Assembly: GCA_036770645.1 (NCBI GenBank)
Contig: DAIPIU010000007.1
Coordinates: forward strand, 1-64,000
DNA: 64,000 nt
Reading direction: 5' to 3'
Source of the DNA: Rubrimonas sp036770645
GTDB lineage: Bacteria > Pseudomonadota > Alphaproteobacteria > Rhodobacterales > Rhodobacteraceae
Positions 25,164 to 33,613 of this stretch are shown piece by piece. Below the pieces are notes generated by a model. It did not search any database. It saw only the letters and a program-made list of their open reading frames with translations, and had not been told where the DNA came from. Every line of letters starts with the position of its first letter. Positions within the stretch are counted from its first letter, which is position 1. The translations under genes were made by a program, and so were the position numbers.

Positions 25164-25199
25164 CCTCGCCCCATACGCGTGGGCTGGGGAGGCTTGCGC

Positions 25200-26939
25200 A
25201 TGGCGTCGCGAGGCTGGCTGTTGGGCGTGGCCGCCTGCATGGGCACGGCGGCCTGCGCGGACGACGGGACCTATGCGGGCCCATGGTCGCGCGACGTGCT
25301 GCTGTGGCTGCTGATGCTCAGCGGCGCGGCGCTGGCCCCGCTGCTGGCCGCGACCCTGATGCGCGAGCGGCGCCTGCGCGAGGTCGAGGAGCTGCGCGCC
25401 CGGCTGGACCGGCGCGAGCGCGTGCTCGAGATGGTGGTGGACACCGTCTCGAGCGCCATCGTCGCCTTCGACGCCGAGGGCCGGGTCGAGCTGATGAACG
25501 AGGCCGCCCGGCGCATGCTGCTGGGCGACCGCGCCGCCGCCATGCCGCCGGTCTGGCCCGCCGCCGCGCGGTTCCGCGACACCGAGGGCGGCGATCCCGG
25601 CGCGGCGCACCCGGTGGCCGGCGTGCTGGGCGGCAGGCGCATCCGCGGGGCGGAGCACCTGCTCGAGGTCGCGGGGCGTGACGAGCCGATCCGGGTGCGG
25701 GTGAACGCCGAGCCCGCGCCCTTCGGCGGCCCCATCGGCGCGGTGATGACGCTGGAGGACGTGACCGAGCAGCACCGCGCCCGGGTGCTGGGCGACCGGG
25801 CCGACCGGCTGGACGCGCTGGGCAAGCTGACGGGCGGCGTCGCGCACGACTTCAACAACCTGCTGTCCACGATCATGGGCGCGATCCAGCTGGCCGAGCG
25901 GCGGTCGAACGGCGACCCGCGCATCGCGCGCCATCTCGACGCCGCGCTGCGGGCGACGCGCACGGGGGCGGAGCTGGTGAACCGGCTGCTCGGCTTCGCC
26001 AAGCGCGGCTCGGCCGAGATCGAGGATGTCGAGGTCGCGACCCTGTTCGCCGAGGTGGCGCCGCTGGCCGAGAACGCGGTGGACCCGTCGATCCGCCTGA
26101 TCTACGCGCCGCCGCCGCCCGAAGCCTTCGTGCGGTGCGACCGCGCGCAGATCCTGACGGCCGCGCTGAACCTGATCGCCAACGCGCGCGACGCCATCGC
26201 GGCGGGCCGCGGCACCGGCGCGATCCGCCTGTCGGCCGAGCCGTCGCCCGAACGGCCCGACTGCATCGAGATCGCCGTGCGCGACGACGGGCCGGGCATG
26301 AGCGCCGAGGTGCGGGCGCGGGCGCTCGACCCGTTCTTCACCACCAAGGGCGCGGCCCGCGGCACCGGCCTCGGCCTGTCGATGGTCTACGGCGCCCTGC
26401 GCCGCTGCGGCGGCGACCTGCGCATCGACAGCGCGCCCGGCGCGGGGACGACCGTGCGCATGCTGCTGCCGCGCGCCGCGAGCGCGCCCGTTCCGGCGGC
26501 CGTCCCGCAGGTCGCAGCCTCGATCCGCGGCGGCGGGAGGGCGGTCCTGCTGGTCGAGGACGAGGCCGATCTGCTGGACACCGCCGAGGCGATGCTGGGC
26601 GATCTGGGCTATGCGGTGATCCGCGCCGTCGACGGGCCTGCGGCGCTGCGCGAACTGGGATCGGGGCGCGTGGTGGACGCCCTGCTGACCGACATCATGA
26701 TGCCGGGGGGCATGACCGGGCTGGAACTGGCCGCAGCGGCGCGCCGCATGCGCCCGGACCTGCCGGTGGTCGTCGCCTCGGGCTACGCCGAGGCGGCCGC
26801 GGGAAAGATCGCCGCGCTGGACGCGGAGGTGATCCGCAAGCCCTACGGGATCGACGACGTGTCCGGGGCCCTGCGCGCGGCCATCGCCCGGCGCGCCGGG
26901 CAGGCGGCCAGCCGGCGCGTCAGAAATTCAGGAAACTGA
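25200..26939 (+). CDS. Hybrid sensor histidine kinase with PAS and receiver domains
   Basis: The 579-residue inner-membrane kinase has an N-terminal signal-like segment, a short periplasmic stretch and a transmembrane helix (DVLLWLLMLSGAALAPLLAATL, about 33-54). A coiled-coil linker follows, then a PAS domain (about 75-205), the H-box GGVAHDFNNLLSTIMG with the phospho-His near 220, and a HATPase domain (NLIANARDAI, DDGPGM, GTGLGLSMVYG). A C-terminal receiver has the phospho-Asp in LLTDIMMPGG. ATG at 25200 follows GGGGAGG. The DFNNLL class includes CckA, but length and sensor differ, so this is not assigned. Its last 20 bp overlap the convergent outer-membrane gene. Confidence 0.9.
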   Translation: MASRGWLLGVAACMGTAACADDGTYAGPWSRDVLLWLLMLSGAALAPLLAATLMRERRLREVEELRARLDRRERVLEMVVDTVSSAIVAFDAEGRVELMNEAARRMLLGDRAAAMPPVWPAAARFRDTEGGDPGAAHPVAGVLGGRRIRGAEHLLEVAGRDEPIRVRVNAEPAPFGGPIGAVMTLEDVTEQHRARVLGDRADRLDALGKLTGGVAHDFNNLLSTIMGAIQLAERRSNGDPRIARHLDAALRATRTGAELVNRLLGFAKRGSAEIEDVEVATLFAEVAPLAENAVDPSIRLIYAPPPPEAFVRCDRAQILTAALNLIANARDAIAAGRGTGAIRLSAEPSPERPDCIEIAVRDDGPGMSAEVRARALDPFFTTKGAARGTGLGLSMVYGALRRCGGDLRIDSAPGAGTTVRMLLPRAASAPVPAAVPQVAASIRGGGRAVLLVEDEADLLDTAEAMLGDLGYAVIRAVDGPAALRELGSGRVVDALLTDIMMPGGMTGLELAAAARRMRPDLPVVVASGYAEAAAGKIAALDAEVIRKPYGIDDVSGALRAAIARRAGQAASRRVRNSGN

Positions 26940-27348
26940 TCCCGAGCGTCACGGTTCCGGCCTCGGCCTCGCGATCTTCCGCGAACTCGTAGGAGAGGCG
27001 CGCCTCGATCCCCTCCCCCAGCGACAGGCCCAGCGTCGGACCGCCGATCAAGGCCCGTTCGCCATCCTCGCGCGCGAGGCCGATGGTGGCGCCGAGGAAG
27101 GGCCGCAGCCCCATCGCGCCGCCGCCGAGCCGGACGTCGAGGCCGAGCATGGAGCTCTCCTCGTCGCGCCCGGCAGCGACGCCGGCGGGCGCGCCCGTGC
27201 GGCGGATCTCGCCCAGACCGCCGGCGAACAGCCGCGCCTCCGGGTGCAGGCGAATCGCATCGACGGGCGAGAAGCCTTGGAACTCATCGGCATGCGCGAC
27301 ATTGCCGATGAATGGCGCGAACATAGCGACAATCAGGGCAAGGCGCAT
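26920..27348 (-). CDS. Small secreted protein, candidate outer-membrane beta-barrel
   Basis: The 142-residue product starts with a clear signal peptide (MRLALIVAMFAPFIGNVAHA). The mature part shows alternating beta-strand-like segments (ALIGGPTLGLSLGEGIEARLSYEFA, AGTVTLGISFLNF) and ends in Phe, the typical last residue of outer-membrane barrels. I cannot assign a family. The ATG at 27348 is chosen because the signal peptide begins there. The 5' leader contains a perfect 9-bp hairpin. It converges with and overlaps the histidine kinase gene by 20 bp. Confidence 0.72.
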   Translation of the reverse strand: MRLALIVAMFAPFIGNVAHADEFQGFSPVDAIRLHPEARLFAGGLGEIRRTGAPAGVAAGRDEESSMLGLDVRLGGGAMGLRPFLGATIGLAREDGERALIGGPTLGLSLGEGIEARLSYEFAEDREAEAGTVTLGISFLNF

Positions 27349-27367
27349 CGCGGGCGGCTCCGAGTCA

Positions 27368-27392
27368 CGACGACGCAGCATCAGCGTCGTCG
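27368..27392. other. Perfect 9-bp hairpin in the leader of the small outer-membrane gene
   Basis: CGACGACGC (27368-27376) pairs with GCGTCGTCG (27384-27392) around a 7-base loop, 20 nt upstream of the start codon at 27348 on the minus strand. It could control translation or mRNA stability. Confidence 0.45.
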
Positions 27393-27401
27393 CGCATCCT
27401 G

Positions 27402-27426
27402 CATGGTAAAATGGAAAAAAACCATG
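27402..27426. promoter_or_regulatory. AT-rich inverted repeat CATGGT-N13-ACCATG
   Basis: The arms are perfect and the 13-base centre is almost all A and G, forming the only strongly AT-rich island in the 267-bp spacer between the binding-protein gene and the small outer-membrane gene. It is likely the promoter region of the latter, or an operator. The rest of the spacer (27430-27615) is GC-rich with no gene that I can support. Confidence 0.35.
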
Positions 27427-27615
27427 ACCGATGCCGCGACGCGTCCGGGCGGATCGCGTCGCGGCCGCGGAACGGGCGCCGCCCGGCCCGGCGGGCGGGC
27501 GCCCTTCGCCGCCGGAGCGGATCCCGACCCGACGGGGGCCGGGTCATCCGCTCCAGCCTTGCGGCATCACGCGCCCATCGTCCGATCCCCGTCCCGCTCC
27601 GGTCGGATCGCGCGC

Positions 27616-28599
27616 CTAGAGCGCGCCGTCGGTGATGGCGTGGGTCCACGCCCCTTCCGGACGCCTGCTGATCACCGGGTCCGAGCCGCCGCCGAGCAGG
27701 GTGTCGACGGTGCGCTCGTAGTCGGCGGGATCGAGCGCGCCGGTCGAGCCGGCGGTGAGCTTGGCGATCTCGCCCATCATGCGCTTCTGGTGCGCCTCGG
27801 TCTGGGCGCCGGTCGCGTCGTTCTCGAGCACGATGGCTGCCGCCTCGTCGGGGTTGGCCTCGGCCCATTTCCAGCCCTTCATCGAGGCGCGCACGAAGCG
27901 GGTCATGCGGTCGGCGAAGGCGGGGTCGGCGAGGTTCTGCTCGAGGACGTAGAGCCCGTCCTCGAGGGTGGCCACGCCCTGGTCCTCGTACTTGAAGGTC
28001 ACGAGATCCTCCGGCGCGATGCCGGCGTCGATGACCTGCCAGTACTCATTGTAGGTCATGGTCGAGATGCAGTCGGCCTGGCGCTGCAGCAGCGGATCGA
28101 CGTTGAAGCCCTGCTTGACCACGGTCACGCCGCCATCCGAGCCGTCGGTGGGGATGCCGAGCTTCGCCATCCAGCTGAGGAACGGGTATTCGTTGCCGAA
28201 GAACCAGACGCCAAGCGTGCGGCCGGGGAAATCGGCCGGCGCGGCGATGCCGGTGTCCTTGAGGCAGGTCAGCATCATGCCGGAGGACTTGAAGGGCTGG
28301 GCGATGTTGACCAGCGGCACGCCCCGCTCGCGCGCGGCGAGCGCGGCGGGCATCCACTCGACGACCACATCCGCCCCGCCCCCGGCGATGACCTGCGGGG
28401 GGGCGATGTCGGGGCCGCCGGGGCGGATCGTCACGTCGAGCCCCTCCTCGGCGTAGAAGCCGCGGTCGAGGGCGACGTAATAGCCCGCGAACTGCGCCTG
28501 GGTGACCCATTTGAGCTGCAGCGTCACGGGGTCGGCGGCGTTCGCCCCTCCCGCGCCAAGGACGGCGGCGGCCAGCGCGGCGATGAGACTGGTCTTCAC
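27616..28599 (-). CDS. thiY: NMT1/THI5-type ABC transporter substrate-binding protein (thiamine pyrimidine precursor)
   Basis: The periplasmic binding protein has 327 residues and a signal peptide (VKTSLIAALAAAVLGAGGANA). The mature part has NMT1/THI5 family marks: LQLKWVTQAQFAGYYVALDRGFYAEEGLDVTI, FPGRTLGVWFFGNEYPFLSWM, and MTYNEYWQVIDAG. These resemble ThiY proteins that bind formylaminopyrimidine or related HMP precursors. The GTG start at 28599 has GGGAG upstream. It is the last gene of a five-gene reverse-strand transporter set. The salvage operon at 43-46 kb could use the imported pyrimidine. An alternative is a taurine- or nitrate-like substrate, but the sequence favours the pyrimidine type. 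Confidence 0.85.
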   Translation of the reverse strand: MKTSLIAALAAAVLGAGGANAADPVTLQLKWVTQAQFAGYYVALDRGFYAEEGLDVTIRPGGPDIAPPQVIAGGGADVVVEWMPAALAARERGVPLVNIAQPFKSSGMMLTCLKDTGIAAPADFPGRTLGVWFFGNEYPFLSWMAKLGIPTDGSDGGVTVVKQGFNVDPLLQRQADCISTMTYNEYWQVIDAGIAPEDLVTFKYEDQGVATLEDGLYVLEQNLADPAFADRMTRFVRASMKGWKWAEANPDEAAAIVLENDATGAQTEAHQKRMMGEIAKLTAGSTGALDPADYERTVDTLLGGGSDPVISRRPEGAWTHAITDGAL

Positions 28600-28759
28600 G
28601 GTGTGCTCCCTGTGCTTGGCGCGCCCGCCGAGGCATGGGCCGCGGAGGGCGCGCGTCGCGGGCAGAGTTGCCGCAGGCGTGCGCCGTTGCAAGCGATGCG
28701 ATGCGGCGGACGCCCGGGATCCGTGCCCGGGGCCGTGCGCTGCCCAAGCGGCAGGCGCC

Positions 28760-29689
28760 TCAGCGCCGCTGCGCAGGCGCCCAGAAGGTGACGGCGCGCT
28801 CGAGCGCGGACAGCAGGCCGTAGAAGGCCGAGCCCGCCAGCGCCGCGACGGCGATCTGCGCCCAGACCATGTCGAGGTTCATGCGCCCGACCTCGGTCGA
28901 GATGCGGAAACCCATGCCCACGGTCGGCGTGCCGAAGAATTCGGCCACGATGCCGCCGATCAGCGCCAGCGTGGCGTTGACCTTCAGCGCGTTGAACAGG
29001 AAGGGCGCGGCGGCCGGCAGCCGCAGCTTGAGCAGCGTGGCCGCGTAGCCGGCGGCGTAGGTGCGCATCAGGTCGCGCTGCATCGCCTCGGCCGCGGCCA
29101 GCCCCGCGGTCGCGTTCACCAGCATGGGAAAGAAGGTCATCAGGGCCGCGACCGCCGCCTTGCTGTGCCAGTCGAAGCCGAACCACATCACCATGATCGG
29201 CGCGGTGCCGATGATCGGCAGCGCCGACATCAGCGAGGCGACCGGCGTCAGCCCCCGCCGTAGGAATGGCGCGCGGTCGATGGCGAGCGCGGCGAGGAAC
29301 CCCGCGCCGCTGCCGATCGCCCAGCCGGCCAGCACACCCTTGAGGAAGGTCTGGCGGAAATCGGCCCAGAGGATCGGCAGCGAGACCGCGATGCGCTCGG
29401 CGATGGCCGAGGGCGGGGGCAGCAGCACCGCCGGCACCTGCGCGCCGCGCGTCCCGGCCTCCCACAGGAACAGCAGCGTCGCGCCGAACAGCAGCGGCGC
29501 GGCCAGCCGCGGCCCGCGCCCGTCCGGCAGCGCGGCGACGCGCACGGTCAGCACATGGGCGAAGGCCCAGGCCGCGGCGACCAGCGCCCAGCCAAAGGGC
29601 CCGAGCGGCCCCTCCCCCAGCGCCGCGAGCGCGGCCGCCGCCGCGCCCAGCGCCCCGGCAGCGGGGCCCGCGAGACGCGCGGCGCTCAT
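28760..29689 (-). CDS. ABC transporter permease (HMP-precursor/NMT1 system)
   Basis: A 309-residue inner-membrane permease of the SsuC/TauC/ThiX type with about seven helices. The EAA loop, the contact site for the ATPase, is in the EAMQRDLMRTYAAGYAATLLKLRLPAAAPFLF segment. The sequence RRGLTPVASLMSALPIIGTAPIMVMWFG is typical of this permease group. The ATG at 29689 overlaps the stop of the upstream permease in ATGA. The N-terminal 40 residues are an extra hydrophobic Ala/Gly-rich extension. Two permease genes suggest a heterodimeric channel. Confidence 0.87.
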   Translation of the reverse strand: MSAARLAGPAAGALGAAAAALAALGEGPLGPFGWALVAAAWAFAHVLTVRVAALPDGRGPRLAAPLLFGATLLFLWEAGTRGAQVPAVLLPPPSAIAERIAVSLPILWADFRQTFLKGVLAGWAIGSGAGFLAALAIDRAPFLRRGLTPVASLMSALPIIGTAPIMVMWFGFDWHSKAAVAALMTFFPMLVNATAGLAAAEAMQRDLMRTYAAGYAATLLKLRLPAAAPFLFNALKVNATLALIGGIVAEFFGTPTVGMGFRISTEVGRMNLDMVWAQIAVAALAGSAFYGLLSALERAVTFWAPAQRR

Positions 29690-30558
29690 CGCGAAAGCCC
29701 CATGCGCCGCAGCGTCAGCCGCTCGACGAGGCCCACCGCGCCGACGAGCGCGCCGGCGAGCGCGGCGGCGGCGAACAGCGCCGACCAGATCTGCACCGTC
29801 TGCCCGAAATAGGAGCCCGAGAGCAGCCGCGCCCCGAGGCCCGCGACGCCCCCCGTGGGCATCTCGCCCACGATGGCCCCGACCAGCGCGGCCGCCACCG
29901 CGACCTTCAGCGAGGCGAACAGGTAGGGGACCGCGCGCGGCAGGCGCAGCGCGAGCAGCACCTGGGCGCGGTCGGCCGACCAGGTGCGCATGAGGTCGAG
30001 TTCCAGCCGTTCCGGCGCGCGCAGACCGGCGACCATGCCGACGGTGACGGGGAAGAAGCTGAGATAGGCCGAGATCAGCGCCTTGGGGGCCAGCCCCGTC
30101 AGCCCCAGCGCCGCCAGCACCACCACGATCATCGGCGCGATGGCGAGGATCGGGATGGTCTGCGAGGCCACGAGCCAGGGCATCAGCGACAGCTCCATCG
30201 CCCGGACATGCACGATCAGCACCGCCAGCAGCATCCCCAGCGCCGAGCCGGCGAGGAAGCCGACCAGCGTCGAGGACAGGGTGATCCAGCCATGGTGGAG
30301 CAGGCTGCGCCGCGAGGTCGGGGCGACCAGCGCGGTGGTGCGCCAGATCTCCCCGGCGACCTGGTGCGGCGCGGGCAGGACGGGGCGCGCCTGCGCCATG
30401 GTGTCGGCGACGAGTTCCGCGGCGGTGAGCGCGCGCCCGGCCCGCGCGGCCTGGTCGCGCGCCCAGGGCGCGTTCAGCCAGACGGTCGCGCCGTACCAGA
30501 GCGCCAGCAGCGCGGCGACCACGGCGAGGACGGGCAGCGCCCGGCTCACGCCGCCCAC
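29686..30558 (-). CDS. ABC transporter permease (second subunit of the same system)
   Basis: A 290-residue inner-membrane permease with an N-terminal helix (LPVLAVVAALLALWYGATVWL), a large periplasmic loop, and the conserved WITLSSTLVGFLAGSALGMLLA and MPWLVASQTIPILAIAPMIVVVL segments. Its EAA-like loop is RAPERLELDLMRTWSADRAQVLLALRLPRAVPYLF. The start is GTG at 30558, overlapping the GNAT gene by 13 bp. It pairs with the downstream permease and uses the ATPase encoded at 30967-31764. Confidence 0.86.
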   Translation of the reverse strand: MGGVSRALPVLAVVAALLALWYGATVWLNAPWARDQAARAGRALTAAELVADTMAQARPVLPAPHQVAGEIWRTTALVAPTSRRSLLHHGWITLSSTLVGFLAGSALGMLLAVLIVHVRAMELSLMPWLVASQTIPILAIAPMIVVVLAALGLTGLAPKALISAYLSFFPVTVGMVAGLRAPERLELDLMRTWSADRAQVLLALRLPRAVPYLFASLKVAVAAALVGAIVGEMPTGGVAGLGARLLSGSYFGQTVQIWSALFAAAALAGALVGAVGLVERLTLRRMGLSR

Positions 30559-30977
30559 TCCATGCGCAGTTCGGGCACGGTCTCGGGCGGCCGGGGATCG
30601 ACGACACCCGCCGCGACGAAGCCCTCGCGGCGGTAGAACCGCTGCGCGCGCACGTTCGGCAGATGGGTGTGGAGCACCAGCCGGGGCCGCCCCCGCTTGG
30701 CGGCGTCCAGCAGCGCCTTGCCCAGCCCCGCGCCGGTGCGCGCGCAGTAGAGCGCGGCCACGCGCCCCTCCGCGGGGTCGAGCGACAGATAGCCCGCGAC
30801 GGGATCGCCGATCACCCAGATCGCGCGGCGCGCCATCGCCTCGCGCACCATGCGCGCGATCTCTCCGGGCGGATGGACCCGCGGGAGCCAGGGCGTCGCG
30901 TCGATCCAGGCGTTCGCGATCGCCGCCATGGCGGCGGCGTCCCGCGGGCCGGCCGCGCGCGGCATCTCACACGTCAT
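30546..30977 (-). CDS. GNAT-family N-acetyltransferase
   Basis: A 143-residue acetyltransferase. The acetyl-CoA-binding motif A is degenerate (ARTGAGLGKALLDAAK), followed by the typical motif B stretch LPNVRAQRFYRREGFVAAGV. There is no signal peptide. Substrate unknown. It overlaps the ATPase gene by 11 bp and the permease gene by 13 bp, so it is embedded in the transporter operon. It might act on the imported molecule or simply be carried along. The first ATG (30977) is used; ATG at 30965 is an alternative. Confidence 0.82.
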   Translation of the reverse strand: MTCEMPRAAGPRDAAAMAAIANAWIDATPWLPRVHPPGEIARMVREAMARRAIWVIGDPVAGYLSLDPAEGRVAALYCARTGAGLGKALLDAAKRGRPRLVLHTHLPNVRAQRFYRREGFVAAGVVDPRPPETVPELRMEWAA

Positions 30978-31764
30978 AGGCGTGCCCCGCGCGCAGCCCC
31001 TCGCGCACGCGGTGCGCCAGCGCGAGGAATTCCGGGCTCTCGCGGATGTCGAGCGGGCGCGCGGCCGGCAGCGGGCTGTCGATGACGTCGACGATGCGCC
31101 CCGGCCGGGGGCTCATCACCACGATGCGCGTGGAGAGGTAGACGGCCTCGGGGATCGAGTGGGTGACGAAGCACACCGTCTTGCCGGTGCGCGCCCACAG
31201 GGCCAGGAGCTGCTCGTTCAGCCTGTCTCGCACGATCTCGTCCAGCGCGCCGAAGGGTTCGTCCATCAGCAGCAGGTCGGCGTCGAAGGCCAGCGCGCGC
31301 GCGATGCTGGCGCGCTGCTGCATGCCGCCCGACAGCTGCCAGGGGAACTTGCGCTCGAAGCCCGCGAGTTCGACCATCGCCAGCGCGCGCGCCGCGCGCT
31401 CGGCGCGCTCGGCCCGCGGCACGCCCATGATCTCGAGCGGCAGGGCCACGTTGCCGGCGATGGTGCGCCACGGGAACAGCCCCGCGGCCTGGAAGACGTA
31501 GCCGTAGGCGCGCGCCCGCCGCGCGGCCTCGGGCGTCATGCCGTTCACCGAGACGGTCCCCGCCGTGGCGCGCTCCAGGTCCGCCACGACGCGCAGGAAG
31601 GTGGTCTTGCCGCAGCCGGAGGGGCCGATGAACGAGACGAAATCGCCGCGCCGGATGGACAGCGACACGTCCGACAGCGCGTGCACCGGGCCGTCGGCGG
31701 TCGTGAAGGTGAGGGTCAGGCCTCTCGCCTCGATCGCCAGACCGCCCTCGCCGCCGTCGCGCAT
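30967..31764 (-). CDS. thiZ: ABC transporter ATP-binding protein (HMP-precursor/NMT1 system)
   Basis: A 265-residue cytoplasmic ATPase that powers the two permeases. Visible motifs are Walker A GPSGCGKTT, the Q-loop in VFQAAGLFPWRT, signature LSGGMQQR, Walker B LLLMDEPFGALD and the H-loop Thr-His in VTHSIPEAVYLS. These are typical of the TauB/SsuB/ThiZ type. The ATG at 31764 with GAAGGGGG upstream is chosen; a longer frame to 31848 adds an unconserved extension. It is the first gene of the operon. No TPP riboswitch is visible in the 144 bp upstream. Confidence 0.88.
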   Translation of the reverse strand: MRDGGEGGLAIEARGLTLTFTTADGPVHALSDVSLSIRRGDFVSFIGPSGCGKTTFLRVVADLERATAGTVSVNGMTPEAARRARAYGYVFQAAGLFPWRTIAGNVALPLEIMGVPRAERAERAARALAMVELAGFERKFPWQLSGGMQQRASIARALAFDADLLLMDEPFGALDEIVRDRLNEQLLALWARTGKTVCFVTHSIPEAVYLSTRIVVMSPRPGRIVDVIDSPLPAARPLDIRESPEFLALAHRVREGLRAGHAYDV

Positions 31765-31908
31765 CCGCCCGCCCCCTTCGGTTGTCCCGCGATGATGGCG
31801 GCCATGCTGCGCCGCGTCGAGGGGGCGCGCGTCCTTGCCCGTGCCCACGGCCGCGCATAAGGTCCGCCGCCGCGCGGGGCGTCCCCGCGGCCTGGCGGAG
31901 GCCCCCCG

Positions 31909-33612
31909 ATGCTCGAGATGCTGCGCCGCGGCGTGAAGTCATGGGTCGTGAAGGCCCTGCTGGGCCTGCTGGTGGTCAGCTTCGCGGTCTGGGGGATCGG
32001 CGACGTGGGCGGGGGNNNNNNNNNNNNNNNNNNNNNNNNNNNNNNNNNNNNNNNNNNNNNNNNNNNNNNNNNNNNNNNNNNNNNNNNNNNNNNNNNNNNN
32101 NNNNNNNNNNNNNNNGGCGGGCAGTTCGACCCCGTGGCCTACGCGGCGGCGGTGCGGCGGATCTTCCCGTCCGTCGCGGCCTACGAGGCGACGCTGCGCA
32201 CCGGACTCGCGAGCGCGCTGATCGAGCGGGCGGCCCAGGCGGCGGCCGCGCCCGCGGGCCTCGGCGCCGCCATCGCCGCCTTCCGCGACGAGACGCGCAG
32301 CTTCGATGCCATCGCCCTGACGGTCGCGAACCTGCCCGAGGACATGCCCGAGCCGACCGAGGCCGAGCTGGAGGCGCATCTGGCCGCCGACCGCGCCGCC
32401 TTCGCGGAGCCCGAGCGCCGCGACGCGGTGGTGCTGCGCATCGACCCCGCGGCGCTGGCGGCGGATGTGGAGATCCCGGAGGCCGGGCTGCGCGCGGCCT
32501 ACGACGCAAGACGCGCCGAGTTCGAGACGCCCGAGACCCGCACCGTCGACCAGATCGTGTATCCGACGCTGGCCGAGGCCGAGGCCGCGGCCGCGAGGCT
32601 GGCCGCGGGCGAGGCGGATTTCGACGCGCTGCTGGCCGAGCGGGGCCTGAGCCGGAGCGATGCGGGCCTGGGCGCGGTGACGGAGGCCGACCTGCGCGGG
32701 GCGCGCGGGGCCGCCGCCTTCGCCCTGCCCGGCCCCGGCGTGGCCGGGCCGGCCCAGACATCGGGCGGCTTCGCGCTGCTCGAGGTCACGGCCATCGCGG
32801 CGGGACGCGCCACGCCCTTCGAGGCGGTGCGCGAGACCCTGCGCGCGGAGGCCGCGGCCGCGCGCGTGCTGCCCGAGGCCGACTGCCTGACCGAGCTGGC
32901 CGCCGACGCGCTGGCCGGCGGCGCCACCATCGAGGAGGCCGCGGCGGAGCTGGGCCTCGCGCCGCTGCGGCTGACCGGCCTTTCGGCGGATGGCGGGCTG
33001 CCGGGCGGCGACGGCGCGACCGGCATCGGCGCCGATCCCGCCTTCCTGTCGGAGCTGTTCGCGGCGCGCGAGGGGGCCGACCGCGACCCGGTGCGGCTGC
33101 GCGACGGCGGGTCCTTCGCGCTGCGCGTGACTGCGGTCGCGCCGCCGCGCGACCCGGGGCTGGAGGAGATCCGCGGCCGCGTCGCCGAACGCTGGGCCGA
33201 GGCGCGGCGGGCCGAGGCGCTGACGGCGCTGGGCGAGGCGGCGCGGGCGCGCGTCGCCGGCGGCGAGCCCATCGAGGCCGTTGCGGCCGATCTGGGGCTC
33301 GCCGTCTCGCGGCTGGGGCCCATGCGCCGCGACGACCCGGACCCGCGGCTGGACGCGCAGGCCCGCGCGGCGCTGTTCGCCGCCCCGGTCGGGGCCGCCG
33401 CGCTGTCGCGCCCGCCGCAGATGGCGGTGGTGGCGCAGGTCGCCGAGGTGATCGCGGCCGGGGCCGATGGCGGGGCGGAGGTCGACGCGGCGCTGGCCGA
33501 CTCGATCGGGGACGACCAGGTCGAGTTCCTGGGCCGCGCGCTGGAGGCCGAGGCAGGGGTCACCCTGAACCAGCAGGCCATCGAGGCGGTGCTGGCGCAG
33601 ATCGGGGCCTGA
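31909..33612 (+). CDS. ppiD: SurA/PpiD-type periplasmic peptidyl-prolyl isomerase, interrupted by an N gap
   Basis: An inner-membrane-anchored periplasmic folding factor for outer-membrane and secreted proteins. It opens with MLEMLRRGVKSWVVKALLGL and a transmembrane helix, as in PpiD, then 100 Ns (32016-32115). After the gap come the SurA_N-like GGQFDPVAYAAAVRRIF and a parvulin-like domain (about 210-305, AGEADFDALLAERGLS, SGGFALLEVTAI), then a C-terminal helical region. Homologues have about 80 residues where the gap now leaves about 33, so the true gap is probably longer than 100 bases. trpE starts one base after its stop. Confidence 0.85.
   Translation: MLEMLRRGVKSWVVKALLGLLVVSFAVWGIGDVGGXXXXXXXXXXXXXXXXXXXXXXXXXXXXXXXXXXGGQFDPVAYAAAVRRIFPSVAAYEATLRTGLASALIERAAQAAAAPAGLGAAIAAFRDETRSFDAIALTVANLPEDMPEPTEAELEAHLAADRAAFAEPERRDAVVLRIDPAALAADVEIPEAGLRAAYDARRAEFETPETRTVDQIVYPTLAEAEAAAARLAAGEADFDALLAERGLSRSDAGLGAVTEADLRGARGAAAFALPGPGVAGPAQTSGGFALLEVTAIAAGRATPFEAVRETLRAEAAAARVLPEADCLTELAADALAGGATIEEAAAELGLAPLRLTGLSADGGLPGGDGATGIGADPAFLSELFAAREGADRDPVRLRDGGSFALRVTAVAPPRDPGLEEIRGRVAERWAEARRAEALTALGEAARARVAGGEPIEAVAADLGLAVSRLGPMRRDDPDPRLDAQARAALFAAPVGAAALSRPPQMAVVAQVAEVIAAGADGGAEVDAALADSIGDDQVEFLGRALEAEAGVTLNQQAIEAVLAQIGA
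32016..32115. other. Assembly gap of exactly 100 N inside ppiD
   Basis: A round-number run of N is the conventional placeholder for a gap of unknown size. The flanks (ending GGGCGGGGG and starting GGCGGGCAG) share no obvious long overlap, unlike the second gap. Confidence 0.98.
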
Positions 33613-33613
33613 G

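Noticed and set aside
25200..26939. Assigning the hybrid kinase as CckA
   Set aside because: It has the DFNNLL H-box and a receiver, but it is shorter and the sensor region differs. Other hybrid kinases share these features.
31765..31908. TPP riboswitch for the ABC transporter operon
   Set aside because: The minus strand of this spacer contains neither the CTGAGA nor the GCGTAGGGA core.
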